Assembly (NCBI GenBank): GCA_019914995.1
Contig: CM034130.1
Span: forward strand, 9,362,001 to 9,426,000
DNA length: 64,000 nt
Origin: Acanthochlamys bracteata
Taxonomy: Eukaryota > Streptophyta > Magnoliopsida > Pandanales > Velloziaceae
Direction: 5' to 3'
Within the stretch, counting starts at the first letter, position 1; each line of letters opens with the position of its first letter. A program made the position numbers and the translations under genes. The notes under the pieces are model-generated. The model made no database searches. It was given only the letters and a program-made list of their open reading frames with translations, and had not been told where the DNA came from. Positions 29,572 to 42,900 of this stretch are shown piece by piece.

Positions 29572-32500
29572 TCAAGGAGCTCCCCATGATGACCTAGAAG
29601 GAGGCCGACTAAGTTCTGGAAAAGGTGAAGGTTGGCGAGATTCTTCAAATCTTTGGATCTCCTTCAAAACACAACATGCATCTTAGTTTAGTCTTCTTTA
29701 ACACAGGATAACTTAACCTTGGACCAACTAACATAAACACCTTCCGCGACAAATAAACTATTTCCATGAAGGGGTTGAAAAGTCCCCTTCTTTTTTACTG
29801 GGTTTATACTCCATAGTTACAAATGTATCTTTTGCAACATCAGCAAGAAATGCTACCTACGCTAGTCTCCTGCAAACACTTCGAGCATATTTGAGATTGA
29901 TGAACTACAATCACTTGACTAAATAAATATGCCTATTTTCAGTTACAGTTAACACTATCTACTTTACGATAAAAAAGAAAGAGGCTACTGTTTGTAAATG
30001 GCGCCATATAGAGAACATGAAAATGGAAAAAAACTAGAATCATGTTATGTTATTAGTTAACTGGACGTTGTATCCAGTTCTATTTCAAGGTCTTAATATC
30101 TACCTAAAGGCACCAGAAGTTAGAGATTTGTCCGGCATTCAAACTAAAACCTTCATCCGAACATTAGCACCTATATTTCGCTATTAGGAGGGCCTATGGT
30201 GGACATTAGAAGTTGATCAATCAGGAGTGCTTCACCTTAAAGATGCTATAATATTACTTAACAGGCTAATTACAGAATGAAAACCAGACAAAAGTTTCTT
30301 TGATGGTTCCTCAAACCTGTGAGATTGTTGAGGATGTCAAGTTACGAGATTGCAACTGTGTTTTGGCATGCATCCGATGCTGCTTTTGCATTTGCGCAAA
30401 TTGCTGCAGCCTAGACGAGAAATTGATAGCATTATACATGCTGCCTCCATCACTTCTGTTACCATCTTCTGTTATCTGCAAAATTTGAGTATATGGGTTC
30501 CCAGATGATGCCCGTTTTAGTTGATCACTGCTGAAACTATACGACGGTACAGTTTTTAATCGCGTCCTTAGTATCTTGAAGGCTGCACTTTGCTGCAAAG
30601 AGTGGCAGGGCAACGATCTTTTCAATGAGTGCAGAAATTATTAGAAACACCTACATACTTGGTATTATATCAATGTATAATGTGCCAATGAACACAAGTA
30701 GGATATCTAATTGTAAGAAAACCTCTACAAACAACATTACCTTACGAAAAGAATGCCTAGCATAACGTGGTTCCCTGTTAGGTATTGGAAAACCAGACTA
30801 GACATAAGATAGGAACAAAAATGATGAGCTCTTATTCAATATATTCCTTTATAGGTCTAGCTTTCAGAAATGATCTCTGGTTACCCCAAGCAGCGCGTGC
30901 TAGTCCTCAACGTGTTTTACTTTTGATTCTTATAAAACTTTGTGCCAAAACTTATTACAAACTCTTTCCTATTGTTTTCAGTTTTACGCTCTCAGAAAAG
31001 CTGGTATTGTCTATAATTAGAGAGAAATTGGTTATCTATCTTTAAGATAGGCAGAATGCCCATTGTTTGCTTCTTGGAATTCCGAAAACCAAAAGTTATG
31101 GAACTACTTCGACAAATTTGCAGGCAGTTATTGAACAATTGTTCACTAGATTGGAGTTCCTATTGGTATTTGTTCACTCTTTCTCTTAATTTAGTTTCTT
31201 AGGGTTTAGAGCTTACCCTCAGAACTTATCCTTTGTTTCTTAGGAATTTTGAACTTACACTTCTATTTTTGAACAACTGTTTCAAAGGTATTTGTTGTTC
31301 AAAAGTTGTTCAAATTAGGTTCAAGAGTTGTTCAAGATCCACATTCCAAGAGGAACCATGACAATCAAGATAATTAGCATCATCAGGAACATCTTTCTTC
31401 AAACCAGTTAAGCCACTATCATTGAAATTATTCATATAGGTTTCACAAATAATGAGCACTGGAGTTGGCTTGAGAAATCCAATAAATTTACCTGGGGAAG
31501 CAACATCAGAAGACCATACAAAGACTTCAGCAACCAGATATACTTCCCAGGCTCCAGAAGCTGCAATACTGGCATATTAAATTTTGTATAATAGAGATAA
31601 ATTAAGACAATAAAGAACACAAATTGCAAGAATTACTTTATAGCAAAAGAACATAAAAACAAAAAGACACCTAAACCAAAAAGCAAACTAAAACCAAAAC
31701 CAATCATTATAAAAAGGTACAATTTAACATGTTCAAGAAACTGTAAAATTGACATCACTTCAAACCAAGCATACTACAGCAAGCAGAACAAAAGAGAAAA
31801 AATATATTATCCTAGATTTTAGCAAATCTAGTTGAATTCATCATGCAAATCCTATTTACATTATCTTTTTTTTAAACATAGTTACAAACTAGAAGACATA
31901 ACCACACATCAAACCAACATAGCAATCTGAAAAGCACTTAAATAAGTAATAAAAGGAGAATCACAATCAATACTGGCCAAGTTATGAACTAAGTATGCTA
32001 AAAGAATCCAAAATCTATCACTAAATCACAAATAAGCATAACATGTTAAGTTCTATCCAAAAAAAAAAAAAAAAGAAGAGAAAAGGATAACATGATAAGC
32101 AAAGAAAAGAATGAACAAGTACAAGAAACATGAACTTATTTAGCACCATTCCTTCACCATCTCCCCATCTGCTATATCATATTCCACATCCCTGGTCCAT
32201 TTATATTTCATAATAAAATATATATATATGGTCATCTTTCTGTCATATTGATCATGAAGTCACATGAAGATTGATTCGTTGTCCGATTGAACTGAAATTT
32301 TTATTAAATATTATTAACTCATAGTTTTTCATATCCAACGGAGCAGAGATCACATAAGAGTTTTGTACCGATAGAACCGCGCTGATGTACACTGATATAT
32401 ATTTAGGTACATATAATCCTCATGTACATATATATGTGTGTGTGCGCGTGTGTGTGTTTTGTATCTTTGTGCATATTGCCACCTTAGGCACACATTGGCC

Positions 32501-35500
32501 CATATAAAATATGTAAAAAGCTCAAAATTTAATCTCCACCGTTGGATATAAAAAATTATGAGTCATGAATGCGCAGATAAAATTTCAATCGGATCATAAA
32601 TCAATCTCCATCTGGCCTTTTGATTAAGATGATAGAAAAAAAAATATTATGTATCATTTTGATCAAATGGTCGGATGGAAGTCGATTCAGTAGTCCGATT
32701 AAGCTGAAATTTTGTCTGCGTGTTACTGACTCATTATTCTTTATATTAAACAGTAGAGATTGAATTTGGAGGTTCTTCCGACAAAAAATGACCGTGGAGT
32801 GTGCTAGTGCTCCTATCCCTCCCCTATACATATGTGTGCGCGTGTTACCGTGTACAAGCTCAAAGCCCGTATTTTTGACCAGTAAATATCTATAACAAGG
32901 TAGCATTGAAAAGTTTCATGCTCCCTAGCTCGGCAACTTACTATTCGCATTCTCACTTGAATAGAGACTATGAAGAGTCTAATCATTTGAGTCACAATTC
33001 AAAGGATCAAAAAAAAAAAAAAAAAAAAAATATGGCATCCAAATGTGTCTCAAAATAAATCCTCTGATCACATACCTGTAATCTTAGATAACCAAAAATT
33101 GGTGTCTCGAGCAGACGAATCAACTTATCCAACTGTACCAATAATTTTACATTGATGTCTTCTTCCCCAAGTGACTGAATCACAGAGCTTGCATGGTAAT
33201 ATGCCTTAATGACAATTAAGAGATCGTCACAAAAATTATAATTATTGTCACTGTAGCTCACAAAAGAAACTAGGATGTTTTAACCTACTTGTGCAAGTAG
33301 ACACAAACTAATTGTCGCCATAGGTGAGTGACACCACGAAGAATACAGCTGTACAAACAAGTCTTTAGCAGCTTCATTTACCAAAGTTTGCTTAAGAAGA
33401 GAGCGAAGCTCAGCCAGCTCGGACGACGTGAGCAAAATTAAATTTAAAGCCTGAAAAAGGAAGGTAGCACCAACAACTCTTTCTCTCCTTTTTTGACAGA
33501 CAGTGATTAAAGAATTATAATTGATATCAAGGAAAAGAACAGAACAAAGAAAAAAAAATACCTGAACCATGATGGATGCAAAGTCTAGGTCATCTTCTCC
33601 CTCGAGGATTGTAGAAAACTCTCGATATACCCTCTCAGCATCCAAAAGAACGCAAAGTCGGCGAACAATCAATGCACCACGCCTACAAAAGTCCAAGTCA
33701 ATTATACAGGTAGCAAGTATAGCTAAATGCATCTGATTTTTGTTCTGGTAATAACACATATTTGGCAGAAAGAAAAATAAACAAACAAGAAACAAAATGT
33801 GAATTAGAAACATACTTCTCGAGAAGTGAATGGTCAGATTGGAAATTGTGAATTAGAAAAACAACAAGATGACGGAAATGAGGAGCATCTCTTGCAATGC
33901 ATGCATGCACTTCAAGAACCAGCAAAACAACCTGCAAATATATACAATACCTGCTTTATATGAAATCAACTATATATAATATCAGCAGTTTAGTTAAAAA
34001 ATTAAACCTAATAATCCTGGATATAGCAAAGGCAGACGTCACTGCTAGGCACTAACCAGATTAACAAAAGCAGTCAAAGAAACACTCATGGCTGTCAAAA
34101 TCGGGAGTCGACTCCTAAAATCCTATAATTTATGAGTTTACATCAACAAACCTACCTTATTTTGCATAAAATCTTAATTAGGTGAGATCGGGTGCAGAAT
34201 TCTGATTCAAATCCTTGACAAGGTAAGACAAACAAAAGAACAGCCAAATTATTTGTAGTGTGCAGAAGCATAAAAAAGATCAGGGATGCACACAAAAGTG
34301 CTACTTTAAAACCCATCTTATGTGATAGACTCTAATATACTTCAAGGCGCAAGCCAGAAAAACCACTGATAACTATTGTTTGACAAGAATGCTTTTTAAA
34401 GTTTCAGTAACTGTGTACCACCAGCAACCAGGACAAGTTAATTAGAGCGGAGTCATCGAGCTTCTAAAAATTATTGAGCACTCAATAATATCATCAAGCT
34501 TCTAAAATCAGGCAAAAATAAATATCGAGCACTAAAACACCTAATGAAGAGGTCATAACCAACAATGGACTGACTCAATTGCAAAAAGGACTGCATTTTG
34601 GCTCAGCTTTATACTCAGCTTTAGTTGCCACCTTGGTATCATACATCCATCACAAAAAGAAAAAAGTTGTTCACACTAATCCAAAGTTAACTTTAAAATT
34701 AGCAATTGTTGTCCCCAAGTCCTAAATTCCACAAATGTACAGAGAAGTCTTATCCTCACAGGATTAATTTAACAAAAAAAGAACCGCTAAAATCAACTAG
34801 ACAAATATTAACCCAATGATAAATTTAAGCAAAAGGGCAAAGTATACAAAGTCTATTACCTCATCTGAAGGATCTGAAAGTGCAGTGAGAAGTGAATGAA
34901 AGATGTCATTCAAGTATGCAATCACCTGCAAAACATGCTAGATTATCTGAATAAAATTTGCCAAGATAGCACACAAGTTTCTCTTTCAACAGATAGACCA
35001 AATACAAAACAATTGACACCAACCTTCAACCAGGACACAAGCTATACTCATGACACCAACTTCAAGCAGAAATCTACGTCTTTACAGAACATAACGCACT
35101 TACCCCTTAAAAACAACTTGAGAACATATTTACGTATGTTCGTAGAGACCAAAATGTACTATTTGTCATTTTCTCAAGGAACTAGATTTCTACTCTCTAA
35201 GTTTCCTACTTCATTTCTTATTTTATTGGCACACTGATGTTCCGACTTTCGGTGTGATAATGCATGTATAATATATTCTTCGCACCAATCTATACAAGCT
35301 CATATTGAGACACAAGCCATGTAGATATATATAAAATCCAGGTATTAATGAAATAAAATACAAATAAAGAGACAAGAAAATGAGACAACACTCTTTAGCA
35401 TGAAATCTAAGTTTGATGACCAGAGAATTGACTATTACATACGTGCGTGCACAAGTACAACTTACTGAGAGAACACCGCGATAATGTATAGAAAAAGAAA

Positions 35501-38500
35501 CATAAACGGTCTTAAAAGAGGGGAATGACCAATCTAAGTTTCCATTTAGTTGAGAGCATCGAATGATGTGCATATACTATAGGAATGAAGCATAAATGAG
35601 AAATTGTACTCACTGAAAAAACTAAATGCATTGTACAATTAACATGAGAGTTATTGGTCAAAAGATTATATACCTCTGCCCGATGTCTAGCAAGAAGAGT
35701 TGCAATCCAATGTAGTGACTCAATTCTGGTTGCCTCATAAGCACTAGTTAACTGTCTGAAAGAAGTCAAGAAAACATTATTTACAGAAAATTCTTGTTAA
35801 TAATCAATAACAAATCATGATTGATGAGCATTTATGCATAACAGGAAAGGTCCTCTTAAGTTTTTTAAATTTTAATGAAGTACCTCCTAGGCTCCTACAG
35901 CTCACGAGGTACTAGAGATTCTTTCAAGTTTAGATGCACAAGTATAAACCTCTAAGCCTAAGCTATTTCCTAGATGACAGAAACTGCACCTCCTTGCAAT
36001 TGTGAGAATGGACCCTATGTCAAATCCTTCTGCAGGGTCAGCCTGAATTGACCGGAGCGCATCATTTGTTTCACGCGCAACCTATGAAATAACAGATAGC
36101 AGTATATCTAATTACCAAAATTACTTGGATACCTAAAGTAAAAAACAAAATTGAGCATACCACTCTAATTTTCTCCTCTTCATCAGATATGCAGGGCAAT
36201 ATTGCTCCTAAGATATCAGCATAGTAAGGTACAAGCTGATCTCCACCCAGTTTTACAAATTCATATATCTACATGATAAGAGCAATTGAGAACAAGAAAT
36301 TTAGATCAAGCTAAGAAAATTTACATTTGAAATGAATTTCAGTATTACCAAAACATAGGGCAATTCAAAATAAAACTTTCATCTAAGACAGTCATGCTCA
36401 CCCATGTAATTGCGGTCAAACGGGTGAACTCGTCCAGAGAGCCAGCCCTCTGTACCAATATTTCAGCCATCCGACCATAATCTACATTCTTGAGATCATA
36501 ACTGAATCAGTTAGAAGACTACAACAACTACCTCCAACATATAAACTTCTTGACTGCAGAAATGGCAGTATATTAAATACTAAAAAAGAGAAGATACTCA
36601 AAGGGTATAAAATGAGGAAATGGTGAACATCACCAAGCTTCTAAAATTATTTTGATTCAGGTTTGAGCTTCGTACATATACTAATCTTGATGATTTAAAA
36701 GAGGCTTACTGGAGAATTTTTTATTTCTTGGAGAAATTCAGATAGCGCAGAATCAGCTTGTTGGCGTATCTCATGGCTGGAATCACTTAACATGTTGAAC
36801 AACCCTGCAAATTTTGACAATACAAAGCTATTATTCTAATAAGCATATCAAACAAATACTAGTTTTCCTTTAGAGTATTACCATCGAGGAAATCTGGTAG
36901 AAAACCAAGCATGTCAATATCTGGAACGCTATCAAGTACTGTAATCCATCCCACCAAGAACTGGCGTACGTAAGGGTTAAGCACATTCATGCGCTCTCTT
37001 AGAAGTGGTATGAACTCTTCTATGCTTTTTTTTTCCAAAAAAAAAATGAAGGAAAACATCAAAAGCTCCATCCACATAGAAATGATGAATACCAAACCAA
37101 AAAGAACAAGCAGCATACCTGAACTGATCACTCTCAGTCACAATATCCTGCTCATAAAATTCTACAATTAATATAAACAACAAATGCAATAAATTTCTTT
37201 ATGTGCTTATCTGATGAAAGCTGGAAGATAGCAACCTTCACAAGGCGGTCTAGAAGATGAGCAGCACTCTGCACATTATTATCTGAATCCGCTGAGAGCT
37301 TACAAAGTGCATCAAATATCTGATTGAAGTATATGATAAAATCTCCTCTCACAACCTATAGAGGCACAGAGAAGTAAAGAGTTACAACTGGAATAATGAT
37401 CTCCATCAAATAAAGAGCCAATACATCACATCCATTCTCACCTTAGCTATGTTATAAAGAGCTTCACAAGCATAGTACCGAACTCTGCTGTCTTGGTCTT
37501 GAAAGGCATTAAGTACAGGAGGGACTATTTGCTGTAGAACAAACATGTACCAACTATCAAGCAAATGACAACAACAGGGACAGAAGAGAAAGAAGCATAA
37601 TCGCATTGTTACAAGGGGAAGCCTATGACAAGTCAGATCACTTTTCCAAAACACTGAAAAAGTGAACTTCAAGTCTGACAAGCTGAATAAAGTTCAAGAT
37701 CTAAAATCTGGCATGAGGACAGTAACCAAGCAGCTGGATCAGCACTGCATGGCCATTAAGAACTTTATAAACTCTAAGGGGCAGTTTGGCACTGCTTATC
37801 AACTCCTTTTCATTCCAACTTCTCATTTCACATTTTCCAATAAACCTCCTACAATATTTTAGATTTTTTTTTTTTAAAAATGTAGAAAGTACAGAAAAAT
37901 TCTACATAGTAAGATCTTATTATTACTTATTTTTATGATTTTTTAAAGTAAAAAATAGAGCTCGTTTTTCAAAATTCTGAAAATACCCTTTGTTCCATAA
38001 AAGCTCCTATTCAAAAGCACTACCAAACATCCCTTTAAAAAACCTATCTCAATGTTAATACAAACTAGTTTGTCTCACCATCATCCCAGAGCTATGAGGC
38101 TAGCCAAAGAAATTACAAACTCTATTCTAGGATCACCAACGATGTGCACAGCCTAGTTCACTTTTTGTTTCCTACATACTGACTAGTAGATGAGATATAG
38201 ATGACCCCTTCAAAAAAAAATTTATATAATTATCATATTCTTTTTATGGCACTGAAAGGAAAAAGTTTATAGCACAAAGACGTGTGAGTAAAAGTATAGC
38301 TGCTAGGAATAACGACAACGAAAACGTTCTGGTAAATTTGAGCACAAACATAATACCATAGGATTGGATATAAGTTCTTAATAGAGGAAGTCCAAGTAAC
38401 ACTGATGAAAAACAAGATGAAACATGTTCATTGTGGTCTGGACATATTAGGCTAATTGCAAATGCACCTCATAAATGACATGCTACATCAAATTTGAAAA

Positions 38501-39389
38501 ATTATCACCTACCAAAAGGAAAAGAGAAAGCCCAAATACATTTCAAAGGCTCTGACTAAGATATCAGAAAGCTGTAGAATTTTGCAAATAGCACACTGGC
38601 ATATGATGCCAATTCGGTATAATTAGAGAAAGACTTATCTGTCATTATTCATACTTGACTAGGTTGATGAAGCTTGAAGCAATTGCTTATACGAAACAAT
38701 GCATCATAGAAATAATAGAAGATATTGATGGCCATCCATAAGGGTATAAATAAAATAGTGATAACAATTCACTTTCACCACAACAAAATGAAAAAATGTA
38801 TCTCATGTGATGATATTTCGTGTTTGAGTTGTATTGACAAATACAGTTCATAGGGAGTGGCATCATAGGTTTCTCTTAGCATGTAGCTAACACCAACCTG
38901 ACATCATCAAATTCTAACAGCAAAACGCATACATTACCAACCTCTAGATGCTGCGCAGCTTCTGCAGTCAATCCAACTGTCGCAGCTGCAAGACCTATGA
39001 GTCCACCCTACAAAATTTCAGAAGAAGTCCTCAACTTTTTTTCAGAATCAACATTTCTGAGCTAATAAAGCAATTAAAAGACCATAAGCATCAGCAACCG
39101 ACCTTCCTATGATTTGCGTGAGGTGAATTGGCAAATTCGTTGGTCAGCAGATTAATCACTGCGGTAATTTTATCGTGCTCTCCCGCCTGCGTCAGCTGCT
39201 TGACAATCCCTTCAACCTACACTCAATCATAATCAATCAAAACCAACATGAGCACCGAGATCTAAGTCCCAAAATGCAGCATTGAGAAATCATTATTACC
39301 TCAAGCGCAGCATTCTTCCGCTTCTCATAAAGCTTATCCGAAAGATTTCGCAGCACCGATGCAGGTATGGTTGACAATGCATCCGCCAT
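29572..39389 (-). CDS. VAC14: VAC14 homolog, scaffold of the PIKfyve/Fab1 complex
   Basis: VAC14 is the HEAT-repeat scaffold that holds Fab1/PIKfyve kinase and Fig4/SAC phosphatase at endosomes and vacuoles, controlling PI(3,5)P2. Twenty exons: 39300-39389, 39103-39216, 38942-39007, 37442-37531, 37236-37355, 37119-37147, 36882-37024, 36710-36804, 36402-36488, 36161-36268, 35990-36081, 35674-35755, 34860-34925, 33816-33931, 33561-33682 (low end 33562), 33289-33450, 33076-33204, 31492-31560, 30317-30592, 29572-29661; 2145 nt, 714 residues. Landmarks are the N-terminal [18 protein letters not shown], the HEAT motif [38 protein letters not shown], and [20 protein letters not shown] in the Fig4-binding part. 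A Gln/Ser/Arg-rich tail ends SRSSWGAP. Two in-frame ATGs lie upstream (39422, 39416); I chose 39389 because plant relatives begin there. All junctions keep frame. Confidence 0.95.
32246..32350 (+). repeat. Diverged repeat unit A in a VAC14 intron
   Basis: Carries GAAGATTGATTCGTTGTCCG and CATATCCAACGG. The same elements occur inverted in unit B and directly in unit C. Confidence 0.6.
32521..32625 (-). repeat. Diverged repeat unit B (inverted)
   Basis: Its reverse complement reads GGAGATTGATTTATGATCCG and TATATCCAACGGTGGAGATT, matching units A and C. It lies head to head with unit C. Confidence 0.6.
32655..32772 (+). repeat. Diverged repeat unit C
   Basis: Carries GGTCGGATGGAAGTCGATTC, TGAAATTTTGTCTGCG and AGTAGAGATTGAATTTGG. 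It pairs with unit B, giving hairpin arms of about 100 bases around a centre near 32640. Confidence 0.6.
33008..33031 (+). repeat. Poly-A homopolymer tract
   Basis: A run of more than twenty A bases within a VAC14 intron, just downstream on the minus strand of exon 33076-33204. Its exact length is likely to be unreliable and variable between individuals. Confidence 0.8.
37776..38037. mobile_element. MITE-like element in a VAC14 intron
   Basis: The ends are imperfect inverted repeats: AAGGGGCAGTTTGGCACTGC on the left, and the reverse complement of the right end reads AAAGGGATGTTTGGTAGTGC. The interior is AT-rich and non-coding. Length is about 260 bp and the ends resemble GGG-xx-GTTTGG termini common in plant MITEs. 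I could not find a clean target-site duplication. Confidence 0.5.
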
Positions 39390-39917
39390 CTCTCGAACTC
39401 TATCAAAATTTTTCATTATCAACCTTCAGATCGCTATCAAATTCCATTGCCGGCTTCGCCGCAACAACTTCTCCTCCAGTAAACCTAACATTTCCGACAA
39501 AAGAAAAAGTTCCCAAAAATTTCTTCAAATTCGACTCCTGATTGAAACAATCTCGATAAGATCAGGGGATTTTCCGTTATTCTAAAACTTCAAATAGCTG
39601 AATTAATAAATTGTCAGGTCCTCTTCGAACAATCGGGGAGAGGAAGCGGAAGAGGAGAAAAGACTCGAGTCCGTTTTCTCCCTTCTCTGTTTTTTGTAAT
39701 TAAAATTTTTTTGGTAATATATATTTGTTATAATTTTTTGATTGGTTGATTGCTGTGACGGTATGGGCACTGAAAATGAAAGATTTAGCATTGAAATCCA
39801 AGTTCTAAAATGAGGGGCTTAAATGAAAATCAACAAAATCAATATTTATACTTTTGCTTGTTCGGGTTTTAAATTTTTGATTGATCGAAGTCTTTTTTGC
39901 TTCTCCGCCGCCTCACC
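39390..39917. promoter_or_regulatory. Shared 528-bp promoter between VAC14 and the TPR gene
   Basis: The VAC14 and TPR starts point away from each other with 528 bases between them, including both 5' UTRs. The sequence near each start is CT/GA-rich. No clear TATA box was assigned to either side. Confidence 0.55.
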
Positions 39918-42900
39918 ATGCTCCTTCTCCTGCGAACACGCCGCTTCTTCCCGACGATCTTCTCTTCTTCTTCCTTGTGGACACAACGCTCCGCTGGTAA
40001 GCAATCTCTCTCTCTGTATCTTGATCTCTTTCTTCGTTTGAATTGCAATCTCTTTCTCTCTATCAGGTGTTGCGGGGCTTGTTCGTGGATTTGAGCGTGG
40101 GAGTCATGAGCGGAATAAGAAGAATCAATCGAGGTTTTTGCTTGCGTTGTCAGGACATATGGGTTAGTTCGATTCGTTTCGTAAAAAATTTGACAAATAT
40201 TTGAATAGATTATGTTGTACATCTTAATGTTGATAAGTTCAGTAAAAATTTGATAGTCGTACCTTTTTCTTCATATGTGCTTGTAATGTTGAGGTAGATA
40301 GGTTAGCATTTCTTTGTTGTTTTATTTTCTGCAAGTATTACAAGGAATTGTGCTCCACGTTTAAATGTTGTTAATTTTTGGCTGTTGCATTTGGGTAGAT
40401 ATTTGTAATCATGCCTTCCATTTGAGGACTCTGCTTTTCAGAGAGGCGGTTACTTTGGTTAATTTGTTTGGAGCTTACATCTAGAATATAAATACTGTAT
40501 TTGAAGATTACTATCTTTACATAATAATAGAATTTTTACTTTGTTTACTTGCTAGATAATAAAGGATCACAATATCTTATATACTCTAGTGATATTAGTT
40601 TTAGCTTGTAACTTCTTTATAAGTAGTTTTACTAAGCACTTCATGTGTAACTCTAATGTAGATCTTGGTTAGCCTTGCAGCTATTTTGCTTGGGTTGCAC
40701 AAGTCCCCTGTGTTTGCTGAAGAGAACCCTATTGCTAATAATGATGAAGAAACTGGTTATATAACTGGACTTCGTAAAGTTGAAGATGGTTCGATTGTAT
40801 CAAATACACATACCTCTAAGTGGAGAATTTTCACTGACAACGGGAGGGAACTATTTTCTAAAGCAAGTATCTCTATGCATCACCTTTGTGGTTTCAGTTA
40901 GTTGGCTTAATTTCTGAAACCTGTCAATTATATCTTTTGAGTTAAACTCCTATTAGCAAGATGGTCAATGTATGTTCTTGTTTTTTGTTTCCTTGGACCA
41001 ACTACTAATGTTCGTATGACATTTTGTAATGTAATTGCGAGAAATAAAATCGTCCAATGATATTAAAAGGAATAGAATTAGTGGAATTGCCTCATGACAT
41101 TCCTGCTTCCATTTTTTTTATCACAATGTTTCTCATATTGGTACCCAAGATCCCATATTGTTGCAATATCTGGCACAGAGACAAGACAAGTAATTTCTTA
41201 CCTCCATTGCATTAGAGCTACATTCGTGTGAGAGGAATGAGGGAAAGAAAAGGTATTTCTCTCTTTCTTTTTTGGGTTAGATGGAGAATTAGGAGGGACT
41301 ATATGCTGTGGATGTTCCCTTAAGGCTGTGATTCTCCCAACCTAGCCTCTCATATGCTATGAATTCTCTCTCTCTTATTCCCTCTTAGGACTGGCTTGGT
41401 TCCTTTCACTTGCTACAGACTTTCTGCTTCTGTCTTTTTCCACTCATCTTTCTGTATGTGCAAGAGGGTGTACTTCAGTGATTTTGTTAAATTCTGTGGA
41501 TGTTCAATCTTCATCCTTTCTAGATAAGGAGGTTGAATGATTCTTATAATCTGCATTTGGATGCTTTCTCTCCAGGGTAAGCTGGATGAAGCAGAGAAGT
41601 ATTTCCAGCTAGCTCTAGATGAGGCTAAGCGAGGATTTGGTGGGAGGGATCCACATGTAGCATCCTCGTGCAATAATCTGGTAAATGGTCCTATGGCCTA
41701 CAAGTCAATGTATTTCAAAAGAATATTCTTTTTTCAACGTTTTTATTCAAGAGTATAGATCACATACTTGTGTCTGATTTCACTAGACATAATTGGGAAA
41801 CAGTGTGCTGTTATGTTAAACTCATTGGCATACATTCAGTTTCCATATTAGTGCCAAGAGTTTTGTATTATTGGAGCTCGTAAATGCGCCATATAAGTGC
41901 CTTGAAATTGAAGGAGAGTTGGGCTTCTGACATTCAGATTTTCACTAAAGTATATTAGGCGTCTTTGTCCTTTTTGGACATATATTGCTGTATCTATCTA
42001 TCTATCTATCTATCATATATATATATATGAACAATGGAAACCAGGGCTACTTTTAGATGTGGTTCAATCAAAAGTCCTCTTTTAGATCATACTTTTGTTG
42101 TTATCTGCTTGTATATTGATCTTGTTGTAGGCAGAGCTTTACCGCGTTAGAAAGGCATACGAGAAGGCAGAACCGCTGTACCTGGAAGCTATAACCATTT
42201 TAGAGGAGTCACTTGGAGCTGATGATATCCGGTGGGATTTTGCTTTCTTTCCTTTTTTTCCTTGTTGTGATGCTTTTATTTAAGGTTTCAAGAGCTGAGC
42301 TTAGAACCAGGAAATTCGTGGCATGTGTCTACCACCTAATTATATGCATTCGCATTGGAAATGCTTATATTAAGTTTCTCTTGGCAACTGTGTGCCTTGG
42401 CAATTGTGTGACTCTCCACCTCCACCTTTAGTGACATGTTCTGGGTTTACTGTGTATAAGATAGAGTACACTGAGCTCTATTATGTTTGTACCTAAATTG
42501 GATGTTGTGGTGACATGCCTTTACTTTACAATGTAATTATTGTAGCTACATCGGGAGATTCTTTTGGTGTTTCGTAGGTAGGTAAATGTATAGAGGCTAA
42601 TTTTGTGCCTTCAGTGTAGGGGCTGCACTTCACAACCTTGGACAATTTTATCTTGCTCGACGGAAGCTTGAACAAGCTAGGGAATGTTATGAGGTAAATT
42701 TTTATTTGACCAAAATCCTCTTTTGCTATTATTAGTTCTTCTAAAGGGCGTTTCAGTAATTTGAATTACATTTCTTGGTTCTCCTGTTATTTATCTGTGT
42801 CATTCTTGTGTTTGATTGATCTTCTGTTTTGATTAATGAATTGTTATTTGGTTCCTATCAAAGACTGAGGCGTATATATTTGGTCAATTCAGATTAGCAT

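Noticed and set aside
34896-35237. 113-codon plus-strand frame in a VAC14 intron
   Set aside because: Low-complexity Asn/Thr/Gln wording, no recognisable domain, and it overlaps a VAC14 exon on the other strand.
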